NCBI GenBank assembly: GCA_024233875.1
Contig: JACKPB010000002.1
Location: forward strand, 310,001 to 374,000
Length of the DNA stretch: 64,000 nt
Direction: 5' to 3'
From: Leptospiraceae bacterium
GTDB taxonomy: Bacteria > Spirochaetota > Leptospiria > Leptospirales > Leptospiraceae
Shown here: positions 8,576-17,616 of the stretch, piece after piece
Layout of the letters: every line of letters starts with the position of its first letter
Numbering within the stretch: the stretch's first letter is position 1
Position numbers and translations under genes: made by a program
The notes under the pieces: model-generated
Told to the model about the DNA's origin: nothing
The model's database searches: none
The model's input: the letters and a program-made list of their open reading frames with translations, nothing else

Positions 8576-10631
8576 TCTTGGATCGGAATTCATTTTTTTC
8601 ATTATAGCAATCGGCTAGTATAGAAAAGATTGTCCCTCTAAAAAATATTGGTTTGTCCGAATTATCGACTTCTTCTAGTTTGAGGTATTCAGTCCCTATA
8701 GGGATGTGAATAGTTTCATCAATCTTAAACTTTTTCAAACTTATGATCTCCTCATTCAGGACTGATTTAGTCTTATCCAAATAAGTATACTTCAATCTCA
8801 TCTGTTTCAATGACGTCTCATTACTGAGAAACGCACAGCTGCTAAACTCACCTGAAATAGTATTCTTTTGAATGATTGCTCCCCGGAATAAATGGTATTT
8901 GATATAATCTTCTTTTCCATCGGAAAAGAGAACAGATTCGAGAATCATTCTATTTTCACTATATGCAAACAATTGATACTTCGCTATTTTACTTTGCCGG
9001 AACATGGGACCCGTCTCATCAAGTGATTTGGAGTAAAGAATATGGATTAGAAAAATCACAGAGAACAAAAGAAAAATTCGATTCACTATGGTGGAAAAAT
9101 GCCCGAGATTTTTTTTAATACGGGTTAAGGGTCCGGCGAACAGGATAATCATAAATGCACCATCAGGATGTGTTATGTGATATCCAACTATGAATGGAAC
9201 TAAAAAGAATAGATAGTTGAAACCATTCTTTCGATAATAGATCTGCAATAAAATCCAGGATATCAAAAGAATGAGACCGAGAACGCCAACATCACTCAAT
9301 ACTCCCGTATAGAAAGACCCGGGACCATCAATGATAGAAATCTTATTATCTATCGGAAAGTGTGGATCTTTAAGAGAGATAGGAACAGAACCAACTCCCC
9401 CACCGAACATAGGCGAATCCACAAATACTTTCAATGCAACCTTGTTTAGAAAAAATCTATTCGGATCAGAATTTTTAAATTTATCTATTAGCGACTCGGT
9501 ACTCAATACGATTTGTAAAGTATTGTAAAGCTTTCCATTAGAACTATATTTGATAAACAAGACAAAGGACAATGAAAGAATAAGGAGAAATATAGAAAAT
9601 ACGATACTAAACTTCTTTTTATTCAACCGATTCCAAAACTTTTTTAAACTCCGAATAAAGAATAATAAAAAAGAAACAGTCAGAATGATTAAATAAGCCC
9701 TACCCTGCTTCAATCCAAGAATTCCCCCGCCTATAAAGAATAGAAACATCAAAACAAAAATCATCCGAAAATTTGAAATATTGAATTCTTTAATTATATA
9801 GTACAGGCTATAGGATAATATCAAAGGATATATCCAGGTACAGCTTCCGGCATCCCTAAAGAGACCGGTGACACGGTTTAAATCAGGTGCTGAGTTGGTG
9901 GATTGCCCGAAAAACTGAATAGAGATAAATGTTTGAATGAAGATTACAATCGTATGAAAGATGAGAGAAATGACTATGCCCGTTCCGAAATCTCTAAAAC
10001 CTCCTTTATAGTAATCCTGAAAACTTTTCTCTTCAGCATAAAAATACAACATAGATAACAATAATGTTGTTATGATATTAGCTGATAAGGAAAATGCAGA
10101 TCGGGAAGGTAAGTCAGGAAGGTAATACGATTCCTGAAAGTCCATTCCATTGAAATATGGAAAACTATAGACTTTCAATAATCCACCTAACAGTATCACA
10201 AAAAGAAAAGTTATTACACCCGGATAAGCAAGATGAAATCTACTTCTTTCCAAGGTTCTTGCAAATACGAATCGTTCATGAACTGATTTTACAAATGGAG
10301 AGTATTTAGAGTGATCTAAAAAGATTCTTAGAGCAAGACCTGTAATACCTCCCCAAAAGAAACCTCCAATAATAATCGTATCCACACCCGAGTAAGCAAA
10401 AGACGTTATGCGATTGAGAAGTAAAATTCCCAAGACCAGAAATATCCTTCCCATCCTGAGGGAAAAGAGGTATCCTATGATCACAAATAAAAATTCGAAA
10501 AATACTATCGAATAGTAAATTTTAGATGGAATGGGATTGGCAAAGTAATGAAACTTGATAACTAACCAAGATATGGCACTTAATAGAAGTAAAAATAGAA
10601 AATGCTTCCTGCTTTTAGTTAGTTTCATCAT
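8562..10631 (-). CDS. O-antigen ligase/polymerase-like membrane protein
   Basis: This is a polytopic membrane protein of 689 residues: roughly twelve hydrophobic segments in the first 520 residues, then a soluble C-terminal domain. The block GGILGLKQGRAYLIILTVSFLL, the periplasmic loop with FGGGVGSVP and the following DVGVLGLILLISWILL follow the layout of the Wzy/WaaL (PF04932-like) polymerase/ligase family. A role in lipopolysaccharide or other surface glycan assembly is inferred. The frame opens at 10685, but MMKLTKSRKHF at 10631 gives a normal N-terminus and overlaps the stop of the M14 gene by 17 nt, suggesting translational coupling. It is the last gene of a four-gene operon. Confidence 0.78.
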   Translation of the reverse strand: MMKLTKSRKHFLFLLLLSAISWLVIKFHYFANPIPSKIYYSIVFFEFLFVIIGYLFSLRMGRIFLVLGILLLNRITSFAYSGVDTIIIGGFFWGGITGLALRIFLDHSKYSPFVKSVHERFVFARTLERSRFHLAYPGVITFLFVILLGGLLKVYSFPYFNGMDFQESYYLPDLPSRSAFSLSANIITTLLLSMLYFYAEEKSFQDYYKGGFRDFGTGIVISLIFHTIVIFIQTFISIQFFGQSTNSAPDLNRVTGLFRDAGSCTWIYPLILSYSLYYIIKEFNISNFRMIFVLMFLFFIGGGILGLKQGRAYLIILTVSFLLFFIRSLKKFWNRLNKKKFSIVFSIFLLILSLSFVLFIKYSSNGKLYNTLQIVLSTESLIDKFKNSDPNRFFLNKVALKVFVDSPMFGGGVGSVPISLKDPHFPIDNKISIIDGPGSFYTGVLSDVGVLGLILLISWILLQIYYRKNGFNYLFFLVPFIVGYHITHPDGAFMIILFAGPLTRIKKNLGHFSTIVNRIFLLFSVIFLIHILYSKSLDETGPMFRQSKIAKYQLFAYSENRMILESVLFSDGKEDYIKYHLFRGAIIQKNTISGEFSSCAFLSNETSLKQMRLKYTYLDKTKSVLNEEIISLKKFKIDETIHIPIGTEYLKLEEVDNSDKPIFFRGTIFSILADCYNEKNEFRSKIKVQ

Positions 10632-12267
10632 TTTTGTCCGAAGTTGTATCTGAAATTTTTCGCAATTGAACGATTTTGGGCTCAAAACCTACTCCCGGAA
10701 GGACTTTTACAACCCTTTCCTTATAGCCCGGACTTGATATATGAACAAAGTATTCTTTTTCTTCCATTAGCATCTTGAAGAAATAACCCGTGACTGGGTG
10801 TGTTGTGAATTTTTCGCCTTCAAAATACTCAAATCCCTCCACCCGAATACTAGCTTCTAGAGGATAACCTTCTATATCTTCAACTCTGAGTATCATTTTT
10901 ACATTTTGTAGATACTCATTTAAGAGATTTTCCCAAAGAGGCCGAAAGCCATCCATGATGATTCCTATGTTTCCATAATCTATATTACGATGGGAACTCT
11001 CAGCCAAAAGCGCATTGGTTCCAAATTTATAGTAAAAATAATCTTGATCAGTTCCATCTACAGCATATATATTTTTTACTGCTTCAAATCTTTTTACAGG
11101 ATGGTAAGATTTTGTGAATTTCACCAAACGTTTTGCCAGATCCTGAACATAATCAGGATTTGGATTGGTCGTATCTTCAATTGTATAAGGAAATAATAAT
11201 TTGGTAGCAAACGAATGAAAACTGATAGAAAACAAAAACCGTTCTTTTTCAGCTAGAGCCATGAGAGCTCTTGTTTCCGGTTCGGAACCGGGAGATGGTC
11301 CCCGATAAAATGAATGAGCAGGATTTCCCGAAGATGCCTTCGGATGACCGGAATTCCATTTGAAGGGATAGTTTCTATTCAGGTCTATACCTCTTGCATA
11401 ATTGTCCTCAGTAAAACCGGGTGCGAGATATCCATTTTTTCTTCCCATAGCTAGAGATTTGTACCAGAATAAGTAACTCCCATCAGGATTCACTATCGGT
11501 ATCACCCAAATATTCATTCTATCTAAAACTTCTGAATACTTTTCAGGATCACTCAGAAGATGGTAGATTACATCATAACAATGCTCTACCCCAATAAGTT
11601 CATTAGAATGATGTGCTCCGTTAAATAGCACAGAAATTTTATTTCGATTTTCTACAGGAGATGTAATACGAATTGCAGGTATCGGACGTCCCAACCTTGT
11701 CTTCCCCAGATCATAATAAGTAACTAGATTTGGATATTCTTTTGCCAGAGCTTTTAGATACTTTATGTTTAGCTTATAGTCTTTATATCCTGTTTTCAGG
11801 TCAGACAACTCTCTAAATCCATTTTTCAGTCTGGTCTGATAATCCGGAACGTAATAACGAAATGGAGGATACTTCCCTACTTCCTCATAGCTCAAACGCA
11901 GTGTTTTGAATGCAAGAATAGTTTCTTTGTCAGCCAATACAATTGTATGATCTTTAGATCTATAGATATAGTTTATTTTCTTTCTGTAAACCTTGTAGAT
12001 CTTTCTTCGAAATTTCGAGTAATCACTACGATTGATCTTTATAGGAGTCAAAGAAGTATATTCATAATAATTATGAATGGGTATAGAGTGGCCTTTCTCC
12101 TGACCTGAGAGCCCCAAGGATGAGCAGGAGAGGATTAGAAAAAATGAAAGCAAATAAATTGCATTAGATTTTGTAAGAAGACATAATATTTTTAAAGGGG
12201 TAAATTTTTTTTCCAAATACTTCCCTTTCCGGGAAGCAGGCTCTTGTCTATTGAAATCTGTTTTCAT
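10615..12267 (-). CDS. M14-family zinc carboxypeptidase, probable lipoprotein
   Basis: This is a 550-residue exported peptidase of the M14 (carboxypeptidase A/D) family. Zinc ligands H220 and E223 lie in GAHHSNELIG. Downstream are NIWVIPIVNPDGS, the substrate site GIDLNRNYPFKWN, the third zinc histidine in FHSFATKLLFPY and the catalytic glutamate in NALLAESSHRN, so the site looks complete. A hydrophobic segment ending ILSCSS (Cys48) suggests a lipoprotein after a long basic N-terminus; a later start is possible. About 80 residues at the C-terminus look like the transthyretin-like domain common in this family. It probably trims peptides in the periplasm or outside the cell. Confidence 0.9.
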   Translation of the reverse strand: MKTDFNRQEPASRKGKYLEKKFTPLKILCLLTKSNAIYLLSFFLILSCSSLGLSGQEKGHSIPIHNYYEYTSLTPIKINRSDYSKFRRKIYKVYRKKINYIYRSKDHTIVLADKETILAFKTLRLSYEEVGKYPPFRYYVPDYQTRLKNGFRELSDLKTGYKDYKLNIKYLKALAKEYPNLVTYYDLGKTRLGRPIPAIRITSPVENRNKISVLFNGAHHSNELIGVEHCYDVIYHLLSDPEKYSEVLDRMNIWVIPIVNPDGSYLFWYKSLAMGRKNGYLAPGFTEDNYARGIDLNRNYPFKWNSGHPKASSGNPAHSFYRGPSPGSEPETRALMALAEKERFLFSISFHSFATKLLFPYTIEDTTNPNPDYVQDLAKRLVKFTKSYHPVKRFEAVKNIYAVDGTDQDYFYYKFGTNALLAESSHRNIDYGNIGIIMDGFRPLWENLLNEYLQNVKMILRVEDIEGYPLEASIRVEGFEYFEGEKFTTHPVTGYFFKMLMEEKEYFVHISSPGYKERVVKVLPGVGFEPKIVQLRKISDTTSDKNDETN

Positions 12268-12290
12268 TGTCAGGATATAAATTGAGACAC

Positions 12291-13514
12291 TTATTCTTTT
12301 GCAGTCTTTGTCTCTTCTTCACTACACCTCTCATAAGGGGCTTTTGACTCACTCACTCTTTCAAAATAGGTATTGAATTTTCTTCTGTTTTTGTAAACAG
12401 CAGACAATCGATATACATCTTTACAAACAGTTCTTATTTTCTTTTCAAAAGCAAAGCCCTTTTCCATTTCATAAATACCGAATTTGCTACTTCCGCCAAC
12501 ATGGTAAACAAACACAGCTTTTTGTCCCGGTTTCAATCCGATGTACACAGAATTTAAAAATGTATCGAAGTTGTCTTTACTCATGTATTCTCTATCAAGA
12601 GCATTACTCAGATAGATTACTACAATAGCCCCTTCATCAGCTTCATAACGTCCCGTATGAAGGTAAGAGAGATTGAGGTTGATTTCTTTAATCGATTGAA
12701 AGTTTCTCTGAAATTGGAGGATTGAGTCTTTACAGCTTTCAAAACTATTCTGATCACAGAAAGTATTTAACCCTACCTGCTGATCTTCCTTGAGAACCGG
12801 TTTTCTATCAAACCGTGCCAGCCAATGAACGGGAAGATCTTTCATTTTTTCATTCATCATATACTCTTCATAAAAATCACCATTATCATACTTGTAAATG
12901 AATGCGTGATGAGTATGAAGTATTCTCCAGTCCACATCCAGCATTGTGATTTTATTGCATCTCAGAATGCTCTGCATCATATAAGGTTGGATCAGCGCAA
13001 CTGAATAACATTCTTTGGTTTCATAAGGATAATATTTTGCTACTGTTTCAAAATCCTTACCTACGTCGATATCATTCATACGATAGAAGTTCCAACATCC
13101 CGCAATCAATTGAGGCATTGTTTTATTGTACCACAATTCTTCGGGGTCTTTTTTTAATGAGAGACCTTTTAGGAAGTCGTTGACCTTCTTCTGATCGTAT
13201 TGCATATAGTTGTAGACCATAGGACAAACCCGATCACTCTTTTTTTGAAACTCATGAAAGAGATGCTCTGCTTCTGCATGAGTGTAAAATTCTCTATCGA
13301 TATCGGTAAATTTCTCCCGTAACTCATTGGCTATGATCAGAGAACCAGCAAGAATTTTCTTCTCAGTCTTTGCTGTTAGCATAGGTGAGTATTCTTTGAT
13401 TGGAGCTTTGCATGTGGAAACACTTTGAAGAACCAGAATGGAAAGAAAAAACACAGAAATCTTTAAATAGGATCTTATGTATCTTTTTGAATTTTTATTA
13501 AAAATACTGAGCAT
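12291..13514 (-). CDS. Lipoprotein of unknown function
   Basis: This 407-residue lipoprotein has a basic N-terminus and the signal segment YLKISVFFLSILVLQSVSTC with a relaxed spirochetal lipobox. The mature chain has several spaced cysteines (for example DRVCPMVYNYM, AGCWNFYRM, TKECYSV, LRCNKI, NTFCDQNSFESCKDS), consistent with disulfides in the periplasm. I do not recognise the fold. It starts 5 nt after the permease stop and is followed by the M14 peptidase gene, so it is probably made with both. Confidence 0.7.
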   Translation of the reverse strand: MLSIFNKNSKRYIRSYLKISVFFLSILVLQSVSTCKAPIKEYSPMLTAKTEKKILAGSLIIANELREKFTDIDREFYTHAEAEHLFHEFQKKSDRVCPMVYNYMQYDQKKVNDFLKGLSLKKDPEELWYNKTMPQLIAGCWNFYRMNDIDVGKDFETVAKYYPYETKECYSVALIQPYMMQSILRCNKITMLDVDWRILHTHHAFIYKYDNGDFYEEYMMNEKMKDLPVHWLARFDRKPVLKEDQQVGLNTFCDQNSFESCKDSILQFQRNFQSIKEINLNLSYLHTGRYEADEGAIVVIYLSNALDREYMSKDNFDTFLNSVYIGLKPGQKAVFVYHVGGSSKFGIYEMEKGFAFEKKIRTVCKDVYRLSAVYKNRRKFNTYFERVSESKAPYERCSEEETKTAKE

Positions 13515-13519
13515 GGGAA

Positions 13520-15022
13520 TTAACCTAGATCATTTTGATGGCTAAATTTATATTTCTTCCAAAATTCATACAATAACAAACCCATAGAAATGCTTACTGC
13601 GGTTGAGATAAGAATAGAAAACCTTTTCTCCTGAATGTATCCAATACTAATCAATGTAAGAATTAGAAGAGAAGATACGATATATAAAACCGGCGTTACT
13701 GGATAACCATAAGCTTTGTACAAATGTTGCAACTGCAATTTCTTGAATCGTAGCAAAAAAACAGAAAAAACAGTCATCACTGATAACAGGGTTATAGCAA
13801 TAAAGGAAAAATTCAATAAATTACTTTCTTTACTAATAAACAAAACGAGAATAATCGCCCAGAGACTTTGCAACCAAATACTTAAGGTCGGACTCTTGCG
13901 GACAGGATCAATTGCACCTACTTTATCCCAAAACAACCGATCTCTCGCCATTGCCACATAGATTCTACTTCCTGAAACAATAGCTGAGTTCGTATTTCCC
14001 ATAACAATTAAAAAAATTAACAATGAAATAAATTTCGGCCAGGCAGCCAATACTTCTGCAGATTGAATTCCAAAATTTTGAAGAATATACTGTCCCATGA
14101 CAAAATAAGGGTCTATTTTCCCAGTCTGAAAAGATTTATAAGGTACCAGAGAAATGAAAACAAAGGAAAAAACCAGGTAGATCGCAGTGACAATCATTGG
14201 ACCAAAGATCATTGTCAAAGGAATGATGCGATGGGGATCCTTAATCTCTTCTCCCAGAGCCAGGGGAGAATTCCAACCCGAAAACGTCCAATACACCGGA
14301 ACCAGGGCCGCAGCTAAACCCAGAAGCCCCGGATTCTCATAGGGTATTGACCAATTCATGGCCAAAATACTAGCTCCGGCATTCCCATAGTACAAACCTG
14401 TAGAGATAAAATAAAGCGTGATCGCACTGAGACCGAGAAGCAAAAGTATCGGCACCAGGGTCACTAATTTCTGAAGCACAAATGAAGTATGAATCCCAAA
14501 ATGATTGATTATGGTAAGCAGTAAAATGATCGCAGAGGCTACCAATTGATAATTGTACATCGGAATATTCAAAAAGGGAACAGTGAATGCAAGATCTCTT
14601 ACCCAGGGACCGAAAATCGATTCTCCCTGATAGTGGACAGTCAGACCAACTCCAATTGCGATGGAACCGGGATAAGTTATAAAAAATGTCAAAAACCCAT
14701 ACAAGAAAGCCCATCTTTTTCCGTAGGCATTTCTCAAATAAGCATAGTCTCCCCCTGCCTCCGGAAAGAAGGTTCCTAACTCCGCAGAACTCAATGCCCC
14801 GGTGAGAGCAATTAGTCCGCCTATCAACCAAATTGCCATAAACCAGAAAGGATGGGGCAAATGGACAGAAATTAAAACAGGATAGATAAATATACCAACA
14901 CCGATCATATTCCCTATCATATGGAGAATAGCCTTTCGTAACCCGATGTTCCTGTGGAAAGTTGAAGAGTGATTATTTTTCAAGGTTTCATTTTTTCCCT
15001 TGTCAGTCTTTAAAGTTTCCAT
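13520..15022 (-). CDS. APC-family amino acid permease
   Basis: This is a 500-residue transporter with about twelve membrane segments. The first segment carries the APC signature IGNMIGVGIFIYP (the GxG substrate-binding break in helix 1), followed by LTGALSSAELGTFFPEAGGDYAYLRNAYG, which is typical of amino acid-polyamine-organocation permeases. The sixth-helix region (YWTFSGWNSPLALGEEIKDPHR) also fits. Substrate cannot be read from the sequence. It heads the minus-strand operon permease-lipoprotein-M14 peptidase-ligase, and the peptidase/permease pairing suggests peptide scavenging followed by amino-acid import. Confidence 0.92.
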   Translation of the reverse strand: METLKTDKGKNETLKNNHSSTFHRNIGLRKAILHMIGNMIGVGIFIYPVLISVHLPHPFWFMAIWLIGGLIALTGALSSAELGTFFPEAGGDYAYLRNAYGKRWAFLYGFLTFFITYPGSIAIGVGLTVHYQGESIFGPWVRDLAFTVPFLNIPMYNYQLVASAIILLLTIINHFGIHTSFVLQKLVTLVPILLLLGLSAITLYFISTGLYYGNAGASILAMNWSIPYENPGLLGLAAALVPVYWTFSGWNSPLALGEEIKDPHRIIPLTMIFGPMIVTAIYLVFSFVFISLVPYKSFQTGKIDPYFVMGQYILQNFGIQSAEVLAAWPKFISLLIFLIVMGNTNSAIVSGSRIYVAMARDRLFWDKVGAIDPVRKSPTLSIWLQSLWAIILVLFISKESNLLNFSFIAITLLSVMTVFSVFLLRFKKLQLQHLYKAYGYPVTPVLYIVSSLLILTLISIGYIQEKRFSILISTAVSISMGLLLYEFWKKYKFSHQNDLG

Positions 15023-15060
15023 AGATTGTCAATAAATCCGTCAAGGAGATCAACTAAAGC

Positions 15061-15930
15061 TTGTACTATAAATCAATTCTCTTCCTAATCCCCCTTCTCC
15101 TCTCCTGTGGAGCTTCCTCCAAAGAACCGGTTACCAACCCCGAAAAAAAAGAATGCTCCAAAAGCTACCCCGGAATGGCCTGTATTCCTGCCGGAGAATT
15201 CATCCGGGGCTCCAATGATTACGAAAAAGACGAAAAACCGGAAACAAAGATCTACATTTCTGAATTTTATATGGACATCAATGAAGTTACAAACGAAGAA
15301 TTCAATCAGTGTTTGGCCGCCGGAAAATGCAAAGACTGCCTTAAAAATAAAAAATGTACCTATGTAGGTGCCAAATACGGCAAACTCTATCAAGCTCCAC
15401 GTCAACCGGTGTCCGGAATCAGTTGGTACACTGCCAAAGAATACTGTGAGTTCGTCGGGAAAAGACTCCCAACAGAATCCGAATGGGAAAAAGCCGCCCG
15501 CGGACCCAATGGAAATATTTACCCCTGGGGCAATGAACCCGCAACCTGTGAGAGAGCGATTATTGAAGATGAACAGGGTCGAAAGGGCTGCGTTCCCAAA
15601 AAGCTTTCTCCCGATCGCCTGATGCCCACTGCTCCCATCGCTTCCAGACCTCCCGGAGTTTACGGACTCTACGATATGGCAGGAAATTCTTGGGAATGGG
15701 TTGAAGATTGGTATTCACCCTACGAAAAATGTGGAGACGCCTGCTTCGGAAAAGATCCCAAAGGTCCCTGCAATGGTGCTGAAACTTGTCCGGGCTTCAA
15801 ACACAAAGTTCTCAAAAGTGGATCCTGGTGGTGGCCTGCCTCCTATGCCAGAGGCTCCAAAAGACGACATAATGATCCCGGATTCAAAGAAGAATATCAT
15901 CATTTTGGATTTAGATGTGCAAAAGATTGA
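15061..15930 (+). CDS. FGE-fold (SUMF1-like) lipoprotein lacking catalytic cysteines
   Basis: This 289-residue lipoprotein has a short signal peptide ending LLSCGA, then a complete formylglycine-generating-enzyme-like domain: CIPAGEFIRGS, DINEVTNEEF, PVSGISWYTAKEYCEFVGKRLPTESEWEKAARG, YPWGN, GVYGLYDMAGNSWEWVEDWY and FGFRCAKD. In true FGEs the segment after GS carries two catalytic cysteines (C...YC). Here it reads KSGSWWWPASYARGSKRRH, with Trp and Ala at those places, so it is probably a binding or structural relative and not a sulfatase activator. The start is TTG 15061, 12 nt after AAGGAG. It is divergent from the permease operon. Confidence 0.88.
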   Translation: MYYKSILFLIPLLLSCGASSKEPVTNPEKKECSKSYPGMACIPAGEFIRGSNDYEKDEKPETKIYISEFYMDINEVTNEEFNQCLAAGKCKDCLKNKKCTYVGAKYGKLYQAPRQPVSGISWYTAKEYCEFVGKRLPTESEWEKAARGPNGNIYPWGNEPATCERAIIEDEQGRKGCVPKKLSPDRLMPTAPIASRPPGVYGLYDMAGNSWEWVEDWYSPYEKCGDACFGKDPKGPCNGAETCPGFKHKVLKSGSWWWPASYARGSKRRHNDPGFKEEYHHFGFRCAKD

Positions 15931-16047
15931 TTTTTTTATTTTTTAATGGTCTAAATTTGAATTACACATTTTTTCTGGTCTAGAGCCAATTTTCAATAGA
16001 CTCTGACAAAAAGTAATACACACTCAAAGGTGATTTGGAAACAGACA

Positions 16048-16464
16048 ATGCCAGAAGATGAAATCCTCAATGCATACCAGAAGACTGATTATATAGTTTT
16101 TGATGGGAAAAAATCATTTCTCCTGAATGTAGGTTTGCTTCCGAACGAAGAATGGATCAATTATTTAAAATCCAGAGAATGTAATTTCTTTTTTTTTATT
16201 ACAGCCTGGAACCCATTTTCCATTCCGCATGACCCATTGGAAAATCGATACAAAAATCAAATCTTGGAAAGTGAGATACAAAAACAGGAATTTCCGTATC
16301 TAATGGGGTTGGGTAAATCTCAAACTTCAGAGTGGGAAGAAGAATCCTTCTGTGTTTTGGGAGGGAATCTGGAGATTGCTTCCAGGTTTTGCAGGGACTA
16401 TTCCCAGCATGCAGTTCTCATTGGTGAACCGAACAAAGCTCCCGAACTCCATTTCCCCCATTGA
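16048..16464 (+). CDS. DUF3293 domain protein
   Basis: This 138-residue cytoplasmic protein (144 from GTG 16030) matches the DUF3293 pattern as I know it: an initial Y..TDY.V, a central FITAWNPFS segment followed by EN, then YLMGLGKS..WEEESFCVLG and a final FCRDYSQHAVLIGE. The family is widespread but has no established function. ATG 16048 has a GGAAA-type ribosome binding site and is preferred. It is the first gene of a tightly spaced plus-strand operon; the glycosyltransferase starts 7 nt after its stop. Confidence 0.75.
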   Translation: MPEDEILNAYQKTDYIVFDGKKSFLLNVGLLPNEEWINYLKSRECNFFFFITAWNPFSIPHDPLENRYKNQILESEIQKQEFPYLMGLGKSQTSEWEEESFCVLGGNLEIASRFCRDYSQHAVLIGEPNKAPELHFPH

Positions 16465-16470
16465 AACTTT

Positions 16471-17616
16471 ATGGAAAGTGCAATCAAATGGAAACCCAGA
16501 ATCGGTATTGATGCCCGCCCTTTTTCTTATGGACTAACCGGAAATTCAAGATATCTATATGAGGTCTTGAAGATTTTGGTTTCAGATCAATCTCATTTTG
16601 AATTTTATCTTTTTTCAAATAAAGAGATCCATCCAGTCTTTCATGAACTTCTCGCCCGACCGGGCATCAAATCCACTGTCATACAAAAGGGGATGGGGTT
16701 CTATTGGTTGAACCGAATTCTACCGGAATTGCTCGAAGAAAAAAGAATCGATCTCTTTTGGGGAACCCTCCAAATGCTTCCGGTTTTTAAAATGAAGACT
16801 CCCTCAGTTGTAAATTATCATGACTTGAACTTTAAATCCGCCCCAAAAACTATGACTCTTGCCAATTACTGGCAACATCGCCTCTTTTCGGGATTTTCAT
16901 TGAAAAATGCAGAAAAGGTATTCTGCCTTTCTCAAAATACTCTCAATGATATCAAAAACTACCAACCGAATCTAGAATCGAAACTGGTAGTTGTCTACCC
17001 GGGGGCAGCAAAAATCGAAGTTGAAGAAATTCCCATCGAGCAAAAGCAATTTATTTTTACAATAGGAACTCTTGAACCCAGGAAAAACCTAACTACTTTG
17101 ATTGCGGCATTCAGAGAGCTGAAGGAGGAAAATCCAAATTTTCCTTACCGACTGGTTCTTGCAGGTCGGTTGGGCTGGGGACAGGAAGAACTTTCCAATG
17201 CTCTCCGTGAAGGTCACTATTCACAATTTGGAATAGATTTCATTGAGAATCCGGAAGATGGAAAACTGGCATACTTACTAAGGAATTGCGCGTTTTTTGT
17301 TTTCCCTTCCATCCACGAGGGCTTTGGTTTGCCCATAATTGAAGCTATGCGGGAAGGAAAGACCTGCATTGCATCCAATATACCTGTCTTTCGTGAAATT
17401 TTGGAAGACAAATGGGATTTGTTTGTGGATCCACTTGATATTTCCGGATGGAAAAAAGCGATTCTCGAAATGGGAACTCGTCCCCCGGAAGCTCTCCGGA
17501 GAATTCTTCCAAATGAGAAATGGACATGGGAGAGTACAGCCAAAATACTAGAAAATGAACTTTTAACAGTTTGGTACAAAATTTTAGAAAAGAGAAAACA
17601 GGAACGTGTTATTTAA
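16471..17616 (+). CDS. Family 4 glycosyltransferase (GT-B)
   Basis: This 381-residue cytoplasmic glycosyltransferase has an N-terminal Rossmann half (IGIDARPFSYGLTGNSRYLYE), a hinge and a C-terminal nucleotide-sugar half with FTIGTLEPRKNLTTLIAAF. The family-4 EX7E signature is in HEGFGLPIIEAMREGK. The protein is full length. Donor and acceptor are unknown; a surface polysaccharide or lipopolysaccharide role is inferred from the two acylation genes that follow. Its 3' end overlaps the MBOAT gene by 11 nt, a sign of coupled translation. Confidence 0.92.
   Translation: MESAIKWKPRIGIDARPFSYGLTGNSRYLYEVLKILVSDQSHFEFYLFSNKEIHPVFHELLARPGIKSTVIQKGMGFYWLNRILPELLEEKRIDLFWGTLQMLPVFKMKTPSVVNYHDLNFKSAPKTMTLANYWQHRLFSGFSLKNAEKVFCLSQNTLNDIKNYQPNLESKLVVVYPGAAKIEVEEIPIEQKQFIFTIGTLEPRKNLTTLIAAFRELKEENPNFPYRLVLAGRLGWGQEELSNALREGHYSQFGIDFIENPEDGKLAYLLRNCAFFVFPSIHEGFGLPIIEAMREGKTCIASNIPVFREILEDKWDLFVDPLDISGWKKAILEMGTRPPEALRRILPNEKWTWESTAKILENELLTVWYKILEKRKQERVI

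Noticed and set aside
14370..14831. 153-codon frame overlapping the permease
   Set aside because: Shadow frame of a well-supported permease, without a plausible start or composition.
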